The notes under the pieces are model-generated. The model saw only the letters and a program-made list of their open reading frames with translations, ran no database searches and was not told the origin of the DNA. Below, in pieces: positions 42,968-52,838 of a stretch of 64,000 nucleotides of DNA (positions are counted from its first letter, which is position 1; each line of letters opens with the position of its first letter). The stretch comes from Sphingobium chungbukense (lineage in GTDB: Bacteria > Pseudomonadota > Alphaproteobacteria > Sphingomonadales > Sphingomonadaceae). The position numbers and the translations under genes are program-made. The DNA is taken from assembly GCF_001005725.1 (NCBI RefSeq), contig NZ_LBIC01000001.1, positions 646,501 to 710,500 on the forward strand. The letters run 5' to 3'.

Positions 42968-43678
42968 ATGTCGGCCATCGTCCAGTTCGAAAATGTCGGC
43001 TTGCGCTATGGTCTGGATAGCGAGACGCTATCCGACGTCAGCTTCTCCCTCGCCAGCGGCGGTTTCTATTTCCTGACCGGCGCCTCGGGCGCGGGCAAGA
43101 CCTCGCTGCTGAAGCTGCTTTATCTCGCCCAACGCCCCAGCCGTGGCGTCATCCGCCTGTTCGGGGAGGATGTGGTGACGCTGCCCCGCAAGCGCCTGCC
43201 GGGTTTCCGCCGTCGCATCGGCGTGGTGTTCCAGGATTTCCGGCTTGTCCCGCACCTGTCGGTCTATGACAATATCGCCTTGCCGCTGCGCGTCGCGGGT
43301 ATGGAGGAAGGCGAGATCGACGCCCCGGTCAGCGAAATGCTGAACTGGGTGGGCCTGGGCGATCGCGGTCAGGCCCGCCCCGCCACCCTGTCGGGCGGAG
43401 AGCAGCAACGTGTCGCCATTGCCCGCGCGGTGATCGGCCGCCCGGAAATATTGGTGGCGGACGAACCGACCGGCAACGTCGACGCCGACATGGCCCGCCG
43501 TCTGCTGACCCTGTTCGAGGCGCTCAATCGCCTCGGCACCACCATCGTCGTCGCCACCCACGACCTGCCGCTGATGACGCAGGTGGGCGGCGCCCAGATG
43601 ATGAAGCTCGACAAGGGGCGCCTGTCCGATCCCACCGGATCGCTGCGCTATCCGCCCAAGCCGCAGGTGGCGGGCTGA
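42968..43678 (+). CDS. ftsE: Cell division ATP-binding protein FtsE
   Basis: 236 residues. ABC ATPase that with FtsX controls septal peptidoglycan hydrolases at the divisome. Walker A GASGAGKTS near 37, ABC signature LSGGEQQRVAIARA near 139, Walker B ILVADEPTGNVD near 163, and the H-loop THDLPL near 196. The start at 42968 (MSAIVQFENVGLRYG) is the family start; the frame is open further upstream. It overlaps ftsX by one base (TGATG). Confidence 0.93.
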   Translation: MSAIVQFENVGLRYGLDSETLSDVSFSLASGGFYFLTGASGAGKTSLLKLLYLAQRPSRGVIRLFGEDVVTLPRKRLPGFRRRIGVVFQDFRLVPHLSVYDNIALPLRVAGMEEGEIDAPVSEMLNWVGLGDRGQARPATLSGGEQQRVAIARAVIGRPEILVADEPTGNVDADMARRLLTLFEALNRLGTTIVVATHDLPLMTQVGGAQMMKLDKGRLSDPTGSLRYPPKPQVAG

Positions 43679-44580
43679 TGGCGGGACCGGATCGTCGCGC
43701 TGCGGCCGCCGCGCGCCACCGGCTGCTGCCGGAGGGCAGGGTGGCCGGTCCCATGCCGTGGATCATCGCGATCATGATGTTCCTGACCGTGCTGTCCGCC
43801 GCCGCCGGCCTTGGCCTGGGCGCGGCCGTGAAGGCGATGGGCGCCGACCTGGCCGGACGCGCCACGGTGCAGATCGTCGAGGCCGATGCGCAGCAGCGCG
43901 ACCGGCTGAGCGCCAGTGTCGCCGCCGTTCTGCGCAAGGTCGCCTATGTCCGTGCCGTCAATCCCGTGGCGGCTGCCGCCCTGGCCGACCAGATCCGGCC
44001 CTGGCTGGGTCAGGATGCGGCCAGCGGCGACCTGCCGATCCCGGCGCTGATCGACATCGAACTCACCCCCGGCCAGACCGATGCAAAGGTCGATCGCCTC
44101 CGCCGTCAACTCGCTGCCGTCTCTCCGAAAATCCGGCTTGAGCCCCATGCCGCTTTCCTGGCGCCGCTGGCGGGTTTGCTCTCGGCGCTGGGCTGGCTGG
44201 CGGGCGGCATCGTGCTGCTGATGGCCCTGGCGACCGGCGCGGTCGTGGTGCTGGCCGCCCGCGCCGCGCATGACAGCCATCGCGGCACCATCGATGTGCT
44301 GCACCTGATGGGCGCGACCGACGTGCAGATCGCGCGCCTGTTCCAGCGCCGTATCGGCCTTGATGCGCTCTTCGGCGGTGCGCTGGGCTTTACCGTGGCG
44401 CTGCTGGTGATCGTGCTGCTGGGTGCGCGGCTGCTGGCGACCGGTTCGGAATTGTTGAGCGCCATCCACCTCCCCTGGACGAGCTGGGCGGTCCTGGCCG
44501 CGCTGCCCATCGGTTGCGTGCTGCTGGCGATGCTGGCCGCGCGCTGGACCGTGCTGCGCTCGTTGGGACGGCTGCTATGA
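43678..44580 (+). CDS. ftsX: Cell division protein FtsX
   Basis: 300 residues. Four membrane segments as in FtsX: about 27-48 (WIIAIMMFLTVLSAAAGLGL), 165-195, 215-245 region and 270-290. A periplasmic loop lies between segments 1 and 2 (about 50-160), where FtsX binds hydrolase activators. The FtsX permease-type C-terminal domain includes DVLHLMGATDVQIARLFQRR. Membrane partner of FtsE. Its stop overlaps the ydcF start (ATGA), so the cluster is one operon. Confidence 0.88.
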   Translation: MAGPDRRAAAAARHRLLPEGRVAGPMPWIIAIMMFLTVLSAAAGLGLGAAVKAMGADLAGRATVQIVEADAQQRDRLSASVAAVLRKVAYVRAVNPVAAAALADQIRPWLGQDAASGDLPIPALIDIELTPGQTDAKVDRLRRQLAAVSPKIRLEPHAAFLAPLAGLLSALGWLAGGIVLLMALATGAVVVLAARAAHDSHRGTIDVLHLMGATDVQIARLFQRRIGLDALFGGALGFTVALLVIVLLGARLLATGSELLSAIHLPWTSWAVLAALPIGCVLLAMLAARWTVLRSLGRLL

Positions 44581-45107
44581 TCGTCCGCTTCATCGCCCTC
44601 ACGCTGCTGGCATGGATGCTGGGCTTCGCCTGGTTCGCGATTTTCCTGCCGCAGCCGCTGGACGGGCGCCAGACCGACGCGATCGTCGTGCTGACCGGTG
44701 GGGCGGGGCGGATCGACCGGGGCCTCTCCCTGCTTCAAGACGGCGCGGCCAAGCGGATGCTGATCTCCGGCGTCGACCGCTCGGTCCGTCCGTCCGAACT
44801 GGCCGCGCAATATAAGGCGCCCGAACGGCTGTTCACCTGCTGCATCACCCTTGGCCGCGAAGCCATCGACACCCGCTCCAACGCCATAGAGACCGCCCAT
44901 TGGCTGGAGCGGCGCGACTTCAAGACGGTACGCCTGATCACCACCGACTGGCATATGCGCCGATCCGCGCTGGAGTTGCGGCAGGCCTTGCCGGGCCGGG
45001 TCACGCTGGTCTACGACGCCGTGCCCAGCCGCCCCAGCCTGATGATCCTGGTGCGGGAATATAATAAATATCTGCTGCGCCGGGCGGCGGCACTTATTGG
45101 TATCTGA
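44577..45107 (+). CDS. YdcF/DUF218-family protein
   Basis: 176 residues. An N-terminal membrane anchor (FIALTLLAWMLGFAWFAIFL, about 4-23) is followed by the DUF218 domain: DAIVVLTGGAGRIDRGLSLL and MLISGVDRS, then SNAIETAHWLERRDFKTVRLITTDWHMRRSALEL (quoted: ETAHWLERRDFKTVRLIT, TDWHMRRS). SanA/YdcF proteins bind nucleotides and affect envelope permeability; the biochemical role is unclear. It sits between ftsX and plsC in a coupled operon. Confidence 0.85.
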   Translation: MIVRFIALTLLAWMLGFAWFAIFLPQPLDGRQTDAIVVLTGGAGRIDRGLSLLQDGAAKRMLISGVDRSVRPSELAAQYKAPERLFTCCITLGREAIDTRSNAIETAHWLERRDFKTVRLITTDWHMRRSALELRQALPGRVTLVYDAVPSRPSLMILVREYNKYLLRRAAALIGI

Positions 45108-45119
45108 CGGTTTCCTGCG

Positions 45120-45815
45120 ATGCTCACGGCTCTGCGATCCCTGGCCTTCATGCTGGCTTTCTATATCGGCTCGGCGCTGTTCGTGTTGGCCGCTATGGCG
45201 GTCAATCTGGTTGCGCCGCGATCGATCCCCGCCGTCGCCACGGGATGGAGCCGCTTCCACCGTTTCTGCGTCCGCTGGCTGTTGGGACAGCAGATCAGGG
45301 TCGAGGGCGAACTGCCCAAGGGCCCCTATCTCTACATCCTCAAGCATGAATCGATGTTCGAGACGATCGACCTGCTCTGCCTGCTGGATCGTCCGGCGAT
45401 CGCCGCCAAGCGCGAGCTGTTCGACATTCCGTTCTGGGGCGGCATTGCCCGCCGCTACGGCCTGATCCCGATCGAGCGCGAGGCGGGAGCCAAGGCCTTG
45501 CGCGCCCTGCGCAGCGCGGCCAAGGAAACCATCGCCCTGGGACGGGCCGTCTGCCTTTTTCCCGAGGGCACGCGCGTTCCCCATGGCGAAAGCCCGCCCC
45601 TGCGCGCCGGTTTCGCGGGCCTTTATGCGTTATTGGGCCTGCCGGTGGTGCCGATCGCGGTCGACAGCGGTCGCGTCTCGCCGCGCGGCAAATTCCTGAA
45701 GCGCTCCGGCACCATCACCTACAGGGTCGGGGAGATCGTGCCGCCCGGCCTTGATCGCAGCGAGGCGGAAGCCCGCGTCCATGCCGCGATCAACGCGCTC
45801 AACGGATCAGTGTGA
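45120..45815 (+). CDS. plsC: 1-acyl-sn-glycerol-3-phosphate acyltransferase
   Basis: 231 residues. It adds the second acyl chain to make phosphatidic acid at the inner membrane. An N-terminal membrane segment (about 8-30) precedes the acyltransferase domain. The catalytic H-x4-D box reads HESMFE (His76-Glu81), with Glu in place of Asp. The phosphate-binding block is LFPEGTRVPHG near 145. The 3' end overlaps the convergent tyrA end by 9 bases. Last gene of the ftsEX cluster. Confidence 0.87.
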   Translation: MLTALRSLAFMLAFYIGSALFVLAAMAVNLVAPRSIPAVATGWSRFHRFCVRWLLGQQIRVEGELPKGPYLYILKHESMFETIDLLCLLDRPAIAAKRELFDIPFWGGIARRYGLIPIEREAGAKALRALRSAAKETIALGRAVCLFPEGTRVPHGESPPLRAGFAGLYALLGLPVVPIAVDSGRVSPRGKFLKRSGTITYRVGEIVPPGLDRSEAEARVHAAINALNGSV

Positions 45816-46712
45816 GCGCCCGAAATCGGGCTTGGGATCATCCTGTCCCTGCTCGATGATCGACCGCCGGATCGCTCGCGTCCGGGTGAACAGGTTGAAC
45901 AGCGCGTCCCCGTCATTCCAGCGGATCGCCCGCTGAAGCGCCGAAAGATCCTCCGAAAAGCGCTGGAGCATCTCCAGTACCGCATCCTTGTTCGCCAGGA
46001 ACACGTCGCGCCACATGGTGGGATCGGACGCGGCGATGCGGGTGAAGTCCCGGAAACCGCCGGCGGAATATTTGATCACTTCCGACTGGGTCACATCCTC
46101 CAGGTCGCTCGCCGTGCCGACGATGGTATAGGCGATGAGGTGCGGCAGATGGCTCGTCACCGCCAGCACCAGATCGTGATGCGCCGGCTCCATCGTCTCG
46201 ACATCGGCACCCACGCGCCGCCAAAGCTCGGCGACCCGTTCCACCGCCGCCGGATCGGCCTCGGCGGGCGGCGTCACGATGCACCAGCGTCCCCGGAACA
46301 GCGAGGCAAAGCCCGCCTCCGGCCCGCTATTCTCGGTTCCCGCCACCGGATGCGCCGGAACGACCGTCCGCCCCGGCAATGCCGCGCTCAACTGCGCCAG
46401 CACATCGGCCTTGCACGATCCCACGTCGCTGATGATCGCGTCGGTGGGCAGATCGTCGGCAATCTCCGCCGCCGCCGCACCCATGGCCCGCACCGGCACG
46501 CACAGCACGACCAGATCGGCGTCGGTCACGCTCGCGCCCGCCGTATCGGTGACATCATCGCACAGGTCGATGGCCCGTGCGATCTCGCGCACGCCCGCAT
46601 CGGCATCATAGCCGGTCACGCGCACCGTCGGCATGGCCTCGCGGATCGCCCGCGCCAGCGACGAGCCGATCAGGCCCAGCCCGATGATCGTGACCCGCGA
46701 AAAAGGCAACAT
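45807..46712 (-). CDS. tyrA: Prephenate/arogenate dehydrogenase
   Basis: 301 residues from the ATG at 46712 ([16 protein letters not shown]). The Rossmann motif GLGLIGSSLARAI binds NAD(P); the C-terminal helical dimerisation domain includes HDLVLAVTSHLPHLIAY with the catalytic His, and SAGGFRDFTRIAASDPTMW. It converts prephenate (or arogenate) to the tyrosine precursor. There is no ACT domain, so feedback control may be weak. It overlaps the hisC stop by one base (TGATG), and the two genes are co-transcribed. Confidence 0.93.
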   Translation of the reverse strand: MLPFSRVTIIGLGLIGSSLARAIREAMPTVRVTGYDADAGVREIARAIDLCDDVTDTAGASVTDADLVVLCVPVRAMGAAAAEIADDLPTDAIISDVGSCKADVLAQLSAALPGRTVVPAHPVAGTENSGPEAGFASLFRGRWCIVTPPAEADPAAVERVAELWRRVGADVETMEPAHHDLVLAVTSHLPHLIAYTIVGTASDLEDVTQSEVIKYSAGGFRDFTRIAASDPTMWRDVFLANKDAVLEMLQRFSEDLSALQRAIRWNDGDALFNLFTRTRAIRRSIIEQGQDDPKPDFGRSH

Positions 46713-47809
46713 CAGGCCGCTTCCACCATGGCGCGCAGCTTGGTCGCGACCTTGCGCATCTGATCCTGTGTGCCGATGGTGATGCGCAGGCCGTTGGGCA
46801 GGCCTTGCCCCGGCAGCCAGCGGGTGGCGAAGCCCTCGTCCCACAGGCCTTTCATTGCGGCTTCCGCAGTCAGCTTGCCGTCGAACAGGATCAGCAGGAA
46901 GTTCGCCTTGCTCGGCACGACGCGGAGCCCATGGTTGGACAGCGAAGCCACTTCGCCCGCCAGCCATTCGCGCCACTGCCGGTTATGCACCCGGCTCGCC
47001 TCGACCCAGGCGGTGTCCTGGACCGCGGCAATCGCCGCAGCCTGTCCGGCCGTCGTCACATTGAACGGCGCGCGGATGCGGTGCAGCACGTCAATGACGT
47101 CAGCACTGGCATAGCCCCAGCCGATCCGCTCGGCGGCCAGCCCGTAAATCTTGGAGAAGGTCCGCGTCACGAACATATTCGAAGCGGTCCGCGCCAGCTC
47201 GAGCCCGCCATCATCCTCGTCGCCGTCCAGATATTCGGCATAGGCCTGATCCAGCACGAACAAGATATCGGGCCGCAGACCCGCATGAAGCCGCGCAATC
47301 TCTTCGCGCGAGGTCATGGTGCCGGTCGGATTATTGGGATTGGCGAGGAAGACGACCTTGGTCTTGTCCGTCACCGCCGCCAGCAGCGCATCCACATCGG
47401 TCGCATAATCGGCATCCGGCGCAACGACCGGCGTGGCGCCTACCCGCCGCGCGGCGATGTCGTAGACCGAAAATCCGTAACGGACATAGAGAACCTCATC
47501 CCCCGGCCCCGCATAGGCGCTGGCGGCGATATGCAGCAATTCGTCCGACCCGGTGCCATAGATCACCCGCGCGGGGTCCAGCCCATGTACCTCGGCAATC
47601 GCTTCGCGCAGCTTGGCCGCGCCGGGATCGGGATAGGTCGCGAGGTCCGCCGTCGCCGCCAACAGCGCGGCCCGCGTCGCCTCCCCGGTGCCCAGCGGAT
47701 TTTCATTGGCCGACAGCTTCACCAGCGGGCGGCCATCATCGGCGGCCGACTTGCCCGGCACATAGGGCGAAATACCGAGAATCCAGTCTTTGGGGGCAGG
47801 CTTTGTCAT
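46712..47809 (-). CDS. hisC: Histidinol-phosphate/aromatic aminotransferase
   Basis: 365 residues, a class I/II PLP aminotransferase. The PLP lysine is in [16 protein letters not shown] (about residue 217); substrate-anchor Asn in [11 protein letters not shown] and Tyr in LDQAYAEY are visible. HisC makes L-histidinol phosphate; next to tyrA it may also transaminate prephenate or phenylpyruvate, as dual-use homologues do. The N-terminal [14 protein letters not shown] is typical. The leader gap to the 2-hydroxyacid dehydrogenase is 51 bases. Confidence 0.92.
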   Translation of the reverse strand: MTKPAPKDWILGISPYVPGKSAADDGRPLVKLSANENPLGTGEATRAALLAATADLATYPDPGAAKLREAIAEVHGLDPARVIYGTGSDELLHIAASAYAGPGDEVLYVRYGFSVYDIAARRVGATPVVAPDADYATDVDALLAAVTDKTKVVFLANPNNPTGTMTSREEIARLHAGLRPDILFVLDQAYAEYLDGDEDDGGLELARTASNMFVTRTFSKIYGLAAERIGWGYASADVIDVLHRIRAPFNVTTAGQAAAIAAVQDTAWVEASRVHNRQWREWLAGEVASLSNHGLRVVPSKANFLLILFDGKLTAEAAMKGLWDEGFATRWLPGQGLPNGLRITIGTQDQMRKVATKLRAMVEAA

Positions 47810-47860
47810 GCGCCGCGCTTTAACGTCATCGACGCAAAACGCAAAGCAGGACCTGTCCTG

Positions 47861-48811
47861 CTACACCACCGGCGTCAGCAAAGGCTCCCCTGCCGCCCAG
47901 GCATCCAGATTGGCCAGCACCAGATCGGCCATCGCCTTGCGCGTCTCGACGGTCGCGCTGCCCTGATGGGGTTGCAGCACCACCTGATGCATGGCGATCA
48001 GCGCTTCGGGCACATGCGGCTCGTCCACGAACACGTCCAGCCCCGCACCTGCGATCCGCCTTTCCGCCAGCGCGGCCACCAACGCATCCTCATCGATTAC
48101 GCTGCCCCGGCTGATGTTGACGATGAAGCCCTCCGGCCCGAGCGCGTCCAGCATGGCCGCATCGACGAGCCCGCGCGTTTCCGGCCCGCCAGATGTCGCG
48201 ACGATGATCACGTCGCTCGCCCGCGCGAAATCCAGCGGATCGGCCACATAGCGATAGGCTGCATCCACGACCGCCCGCCGGCTATGGTAGAGGATCTCGC
48301 CCGCCACCGGCTCCAGCCGCCGGGCAATGGCGCGCCCGATCCGGCCCAGTCCCAATATGCCGATCCGCTTGCCCGTCACGCGCCGGCAAAGCGCGGGCCG
48401 CACGCCCTGCGCCCACTCTCCCGCCCGCACCATCCGGTCATTGGCGGCGATATTGCGCACCGTCGCATAGAGCAGGCCCACAGCCAGATCGGCCACATCA
48501 TCGGTCAGCACGTCCGGCGTATTGGTGACGCGGATGCCCCTGGCCTGCGCGTGGTGGACATCGACCTTGTCATAGCCCACCGAAAACAGTCCGATCATCT
48601 CCAGCCGGGGCAGGGCGTCCATGATCGCGGCTGGCGCGCCCACCGTCCCAAAGGACACCAGGGCCCGTGCCTCCCGCACCGCATCCGGCAAGGCATCCAG
48701 ATCGGCATCCGCCGCCACCGCGTGGATGGCAAAGCGCTGCGCCAGCGCCTCATTCAAATAGGGATAGAGCGTACCGAAGGTGACGATGGGGATGGAAGTG
48801 CTGTCGGGCAT
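47861..48811 (-). CDS. D-isomer 2-hydroxyacid dehydrogenase (glyoxylate/hydroxypyruvate reductase type)
   Basis: 316 residues from the ATG at 48811 (MPDSTSIPIVTFG); an in-frame ATG at 48829 adds six residues. The NAD(P) fold motif is GILGLGRIGRAIARRL near residue 145; catalytic Arg in IIVATSGGP/VNISRGSVIDEDA, Glu in DVFVDEPHVPE and His in HQGSATVETR are present. It reduces a 2-keto acid; glyoxylate or hydroxypyruvate are the commonest substrates. Its position between hisC and metX does not decide the substrate. Confidence 0.88.
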   Translation of the reverse strand: MPDSTSIPIVTFGTLYPYLNEALAQRFAIHAVAADADLDALPDAVREARALVSFGTVGAPAAIMDALPRLEMIGLFSVGYDKVDVHHAQARGIRVTNTPDVLTDDVADLAVGLLYATVRNIAANDRMVRAGEWAQGVRPALCRRVTGKRIGILGLGRIGRAIARRLEPVAGEILYHSRRAVVDAAYRYVADPLDFARASDVIIVATSGGPETRGLVDAAMLDALGPEGFIVNISRGSVIDEDALVAALAERRIAGAGLDVFVDEPHVPEALIAMHQVVLQPHQGSATVETRKAMADLVLANLDAWAAGEPLLTPVV

Positions 48812-48878
48812 CCCCGCGATGTAGGGCAAAGGCCAGCCGATTGACAGACCCCGGCCCCGGCCCTAGCCCGGAGGGATA

Positions 48879-50015
48879 ATGGCCAGCGCATCCTTTTCCG
48901 ATGACAGTCGTTTCGGCCTGCGCCGCCAGGCGCGCCTCGTCGGCCCGCTCCGGCTCGACAGCGGCGTCTCCCTGGATCCGGTCGACATCGCCTATGAGAC
49001 CTATGGGCAAATGCATGCGGACCGATCCAACGTCATCCTCATCTGCCATGCCCTGACCGGCGACCAATATGTCGCCTCGGATCACCCCGTCACCGGCAAG
49101 CCTGGCTGGTGGTGGCGCCTGGTGGGCGAAGGGAAGCCGGTCGATCCCACCCGCCATTTCATCGTCTGCGCAAACGTCATCGGCAGCTGCATGGGTTCCA
49201 GCGGCCCAGCCAGCCTCGACCCTGCGACCGGTGAACCCCACGCGATGCGCTTCCCGGTCATCACCATAGCCGACATGGTCCGCGCGCAGGCGATGCTGCT
49301 CGACCATCTCGGCGTCGACCGCCTCCATGCCGTCATCGGCGGCTCCATGGGCGGCATGCAGGCGCTCAGCTGGCCCACCCTCTACCCCGATCGTGTCGAA
49401 AGGTGCATCGTCATCGCTTCGACGGCCCGCCACAGCGCCCAGAACATCGCCTTCCACGAAGTCGGGCGGCAGGCGATCATGGCCGACCCCCATTGGCGGG
49501 GCGGCGATTATTATGCCGACGGCGCGATCCCCAGCGCAGGCCTTGCCGTTGCCCGCATGGCCGCGCACATCACCTATCTCTCCGAAGCGGGCCTGACCGA
49601 GAAATTCGGGCGGCGCCTGCAGGGCAGGGACGCGAAGACCTTCGGTTTCGACGCCGATTTCCAGGTGGAAAGCTATTTGCGGCATCAGGGCCTCAGCTTC
49701 GTTGAGCGGTTCGACGCCAACAGCTATCTCTACATTACCCGCGCCATGGACTATTATGACATAGCGGAGGATCATGGCGGCAGCCTCGCCAGGGCCTTCG
49801 CCGCGTCGAAGGCGCGCTTCTGCCTCGTCAGCTTCGATACCGACTGGCTCTATCCGACTGCGGAATCCCGCATGATCGTCCATGCCCTCAACGCCAGCGG
49901 CGCGCAGGCGAGCTTCGTCGAACTCTCAAGTCCCTTCGGCCATGATGCCTTCCTGCTGGAATGCCCGGAATTGAATCGCGTGGTCGACGGCTTCCTGAAG
50001 GGCGGCCGGGCATGA
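48879..50015 (+). CDS. metX: Homoserine O-acetyltransferase
   Basis: 378 residues, an alpha/beta hydrolase fold enzyme that acetylates (or succinylates) homoserine in methionine synthesis. Nucleophile elbow [10 protein letters not shown] near residue 148, catalytic Asp in FDTDWLYPT near 320 and His in PFGHDAFL near 352. [19 protein letters not shown] and [15 protein letters not shown] are family blocks. The coding start has GGAGGGATA just upstream. No SAM riboswitch was recognised in the short leader. It overlaps metW by 4 bases. Confidence 0.93.
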   Translation: MASASFSDDSRFGLRRQARLVGPLRLDSGVSLDPVDIAYETYGQMHADRSNVILICHALTGDQYVASDHPVTGKPGWWWRLVGEGKPVDPTRHFIVCANVIGSCMGSSGPASLDPATGEPHAMRFPVITIADMVRAQAMLLDHLGVDRLHAVIGGSMGGMQALSWPTLYPDRVERCIVIASTARHSAQNIAFHEVGRQAIMADPHWRGGDYYADGAIPSAGLAVARMAAHITYLSEAGLTEKFGRRLQGRDAKTFGFDADFQVESYLRHQGLSFVERFDANSYLYITRAMDYYDIAEDHGGSLARAFAASKARFCLVSFDTDWLYPTAESRMIVHALNASGAQASFVELSSPFGHDAFLLECPELNRVVDGFLKGGRA

Positions 50016-50599
50016 GCCTGCGCCCCGATCTGGCCCTCATCGCCCGCACCGTCACGCCCGGTGCCCGCATTCTTGACGTCGGCTGCGGCGACGGCGCCCT
50101 GATGGCTGCGCTGCGCGATTCGAAACAGGTCGATGCCCGCGGCCTGGAAATCGACCCGCATAATGTCGCCGCCGCCGTGGCCCGTGGGCTTTCCGTGGTC
50201 CAGGGCGATGCCGACACCGATCTCGTCTATTATCCCGAGGCCAGCTTCGACTATGCGATCCTCAGCCAGACGCTCCAGACCACCCGCCGCCCGGATCGCG
50301 TGGTCGAGGAATTGCTGCGTATCGGCAGGCAGGCATTCGTCTCCTTCCCCAATTTCGCCCATTGGCGCGGGCGCTTATCCCTTTTCTGGGGCGGAAGGAT
50401 GCCGGTGACGCGCCTGTTGCCCGACACATGGTATGACACGCTCAACATCCACCATGTCACGGTCGACGATTTCCGCGCGCTGGTGGAGGATCGTGGCTGG
50501 ACCATCGATGGCCAGTGGTTCCTGAAGGGCGACCGGGAAACCACCCACGCCAATGCCAATCTCTTCGCGGAGCACGCCGTCTTCCTGCTGCGGAAATAA
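50012..50599 (+). CDS. metW: Methionine biosynthesis protein MetW
   Basis: 195 residues, class I methyltransferase fold with SAM motif [15 protein letters not shown] near residue 19. Blocks NNV-like [21 protein letters not shown] and [16 protein letters not shown] are typical, as is [21 protein letters not shown]. MetW partners MetX and is needed for full homoserine acetylation in relatives, and may act on its stability; its own chemistry is not known. ATG at 50012 overlaps the metX stop. Convergent with the GST, the stops touching. Confidence 0.92.
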   Translation: MSLRPDLALIARTVTPGARILDVGCGDGALMAALRDSKQVDARGLEIDPHNVAAAVARGLSVVQGDADTDLVYYPEASFDYAILSQTLQTTRRPDRVVEELLRIGRQAFVSFPNFAHWRGRLSLFWGGRMPVTRLLPDTWYDTLNIHHVTVDDFRALVEDRGWTIDGQWFLKGDRETTHANANLFAEHAVFLLRK

Positions 50600-51220
50600 T
50601 CAGCGCAGCAGCAGCGGCTCGTCGCCTTCGACCCATGGCTTCAGACGGATCATGGCGCGGGCAAACAGTTCTGACCCCAGATACCCGTCCAGCCAGCGCT
50701 GGACCCGCGGCAGCGACTGAGCGGCGAACCATTCCGGTTCCGTCGCCGCGAACTGGCGAACAAAGGGAAAGATCGCGATATCGGTCAAGGATTGCCGGTC
50801 ACCGGTCAGATAGACGCTGCGCTCCAGCCGCATCTCCAGCGTGGCCAGCCATGCCATCGCTTCATCCCGATGCTCCATCGGATCGGACCCGTGCCGGCTG
50901 GCATATTTGTAGCGGTCGAGATGGCTTTTGAACGGCCCGTCATTGGCGGCGATCAGCGTGCTGTCCTCGCCCGCCAGCATATGCTCGGGATCGTTCTGGC
51001 CCAGCGCCCAGTGCATGATGTCCAGGCTTTCCTCCAATACACGCCCGTCCGGCAACAGCAGGACCGGAACCGTGCCCTTGGGGGAGATCGCCAGCATCGA
51101 CGCCGGCTTGTCGCGCAAAACGACCTCGCGCAATTCCACCACCTGCCCGCTCGCCAGCAGCGCCAAGCGTGCCCGCATCGCATAGGGGCAGCGCCGGAAG
51201 CTGTAGCAGACCGGGTTCAA
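50600..51220 (-). CDS. Glutathione S-transferase family protein
   Basis: About 206 residues. The N-terminal thioredoxin-fold domain has CYSFRRCPYAMRARLAL, where CPYA recalls glutaredoxin-like GSTs, and SPKGTVPVLLLPDGRVLEESLDIM, with cis-Pro and ES glutathione contacts. The helical C-terminal domain ends in RVQRWLDGYLGSELF. The start I use is TTG at 51220, which overlaps the prfC stop as TTGA and has AAGGAG just upstream; an ATG at 51283 would overlap prfC by 67 bases. Substrate unknown. Confidence 0.82.
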   Translation of the reverse strand: MNPVCYSFRRCPYAMRARLALLASGQVVELREVVLRDKPASMLAISPKGTVPVLLLPDGRVLEESLDIMHWALGQNDPEHMLAGEDSTLIAANDGPFKSHLDRYKYASRHGSDPMEHRDEAMAWLATLEMRLERSVYLTGDRQSLTDIAIFPFVRQFAATEPEWFAAQSLPRVQRWLDGYLGSELFARAMIRLKPWVEGDEPLLLR

Positions 51221-52794
51221 CGCTCCTTGGTCGCGCTGAACTTCACCTTGGGGTGCCGCTCCTGCTGATAGCCGATGTCCCACGCGCTCTTCGCCATGAA
51301 GACCAGATTGCCGTCGCGATCCTTGGCCATGTTGGCGCCGTTGAACGCCACCAGATCCTTGATCGCGGCGTCATCCCCGGACACCCAGCGCGCGGTATCG
51401 AAGGGCGACTGCTCCAGCCCGGCCGCAACCTTATATTCCGCCTCCAGCCGGGAAATCAGCACTTCCAACTGCAACTGCCCGACGACGCCGACGATCCAGT
51501 TCGACCCGATCTCCGGGTAGAAAACCTGGATCACGCCTTCCTCGGACAGATCGTCCAGCGCCTTGCGCAACTGCTTGGTCTTGGTCGGATCCTTCAGCGC
51601 CACGCGGCGCAGGATTTCCGGCGCGAAATTGGGCAGGCCGGTGAAACGAAGCCCCGGTTTCTCCGACAGCGTATCGCCCACGCGCAGCGCCCCATGATTG
51701 GGGATGCCGATGATGTCGCCGGGAAAAGCCTCATCCGCCAGTTCGCGGTCCTGCGCGAAGAACAGGATCGGCGAATGCACGGCCAGAGCCTTGCCCGATC
51801 CGCTCGGGGTCAGCTTCATGCCGCGCCGGAACTTGCCGGATACCAGCCGCATGAAGGCGATGCGGTCGCGGTGCATCGGGTCCATATTGGCCTGCACCTT
51901 GAAGATGAAGCCGGTGACTTCGCTCTGCTCCGGTTCGATCGGCGCCGGTTCGGCGGGCTGGGCGCGGGGCGGCGGCGCGTGGGCGGCCAGCGCGTCGATC
52001 AGTTCGGTGACGCCGAACAGCTTGAGCGCCGACCCGAAATAGACCGGGGTCAGGTCGCCGTGCCGATAGCGGCCAAGGTCGAACTCGGTATAGCCGCCCT
52101 GCGCCAGCTCCGCCTCTTCGCGCAGTTTCGCCAGCGCGCGGGGGGAGAGGTAATCGGCCAGCTTCGGGTCATCGATGCCGCTGAACTGGTGCCGCGTGCC
52201 GTCAAATTCCTTCGATGGCCCGGCTGGCTGCATCAGCTGGTTGGTGGCGAAATCGTAAATGCCCTCGAAATCTGCGCCCATGCCGACCGGCCAGCTCATC
52301 GGGCAGACGTCGAGCTGCAACTGATCGGCTACCTCGTCCAGCAGGCCGAAGGTTTCGCGCCCCTCGCGGTCCACCTTGTTGACGAAGGTGATGATGGGAA
52401 CGTTGCGCAGGCGGCAGACCTCGAACAGCTTGCGGGTCTGCGGCTCGATGCCCTTGGCCGCGTCGATCACCATGACGGCGGAATCGACGGCGGTCAGCGT
52501 GCGATAGGTGTCCTCGCTGAAATCCTCGTGACCCGGCGTGTCGAGCAGGTTGAAGGTGATCGTCTCGCCATCGCGCGTCCGTTCGAAGGTCATGACCGAG
52601 GACGTCACGGAAATCCCGCGCTGCTGCTCGATCTTCATCCAGTCCGACCGCGCGCGCCGGTTCGCCCCGCGCGCCTTGACCTCGCCGGCCAGATGGATCG
52701 CGCCACCCTCCAGCAGCAGCTTTTCGGTCAGTGTGGTCTTGCCCGCGTCCGGGTGCGAGATGATGGCGAAGGTACGGCGGGAAGGAATGCTCAT
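51217..52794 (-). CDS. prfC: Peptide chain release factor 3
   Basis: 525 residues from the ATG at 52794 (MSIPSRRTFAIISHPD). A translational GTPase that frees RF1/RF2 from the ribosome after termination. G1 SHPDAGKTTL, G2/switch region QQRGISVTSSVM, G3 DTPGHEDFSEDTYRTL, G4 FVNKVDRE are all visible, and the C-terminal domain contains GIPNHGALRVGDTLSE. The frame is open back to 52998, but the family start is clear. It precedes the GST gene, coupled by a 4-base overlap. Confidence 0.95.
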   Translation of the reverse strand: MSIPSRRTFAIISHPDAGKTTLTEKLLLEGGAIHLAGEVKARGANRRARSDWMKIEQQRGISVTSSVMTFERTRDGETITFNLLDTPGHEDFSEDTYRTLTAVDSAVMVIDAAKGIEPQTRKLFEVCRLRNVPIITFVNKVDREGRETFGLLDEVADQLQLDVCPMSWPVGMGADFEGIYDFATNQLMQPAGPSKEFDGTRHQFSGIDDPKLADYLSPRALAKLREEAELAQGGYTEFDLGRYRHGDLTPVYFGSALKLFGVTELIDALAAHAPPPRAQPAEPAPIEPEQSEVTGFIFKVQANMDPMHRDRIAFMRLVSGKFRRGMKLTPSGSGKALAVHSPILFFAQDRELADEAFPGDIIGIPNHGALRVGDTLSEKPGLRFTGLPNFAPEILRRVALKDPTKTKQLRKALDDLSEEGVIQVFYPEIGSNWIVGVVGQLQLEVLISRLEAEYKVAAGLEQSPFDTARWVSGDDAAIKDLVAFNGANMAKDRDGNLVFMAKSAWDIGYQQERHPKVKFSATKER

Positions 52795-52838
52795 GGGCGG
52801 CCCATATAGCGATTCGCAGGAAATTCGCCAGCCGGGCC

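Noticed and set aside
46805-48844. 679-codon plus-strand open frame opposite hisC and the 2-hydroxyacid dehydrogenase
   Set aside because: Antisense to two clear enzymes with intact motifs. No family resemblance.
48812-48878. SAM riboswitch before metX
   Set aside because: The leader is only about 50-70 bases and lacks the SAM-II pseudoknot pattern I would expect.
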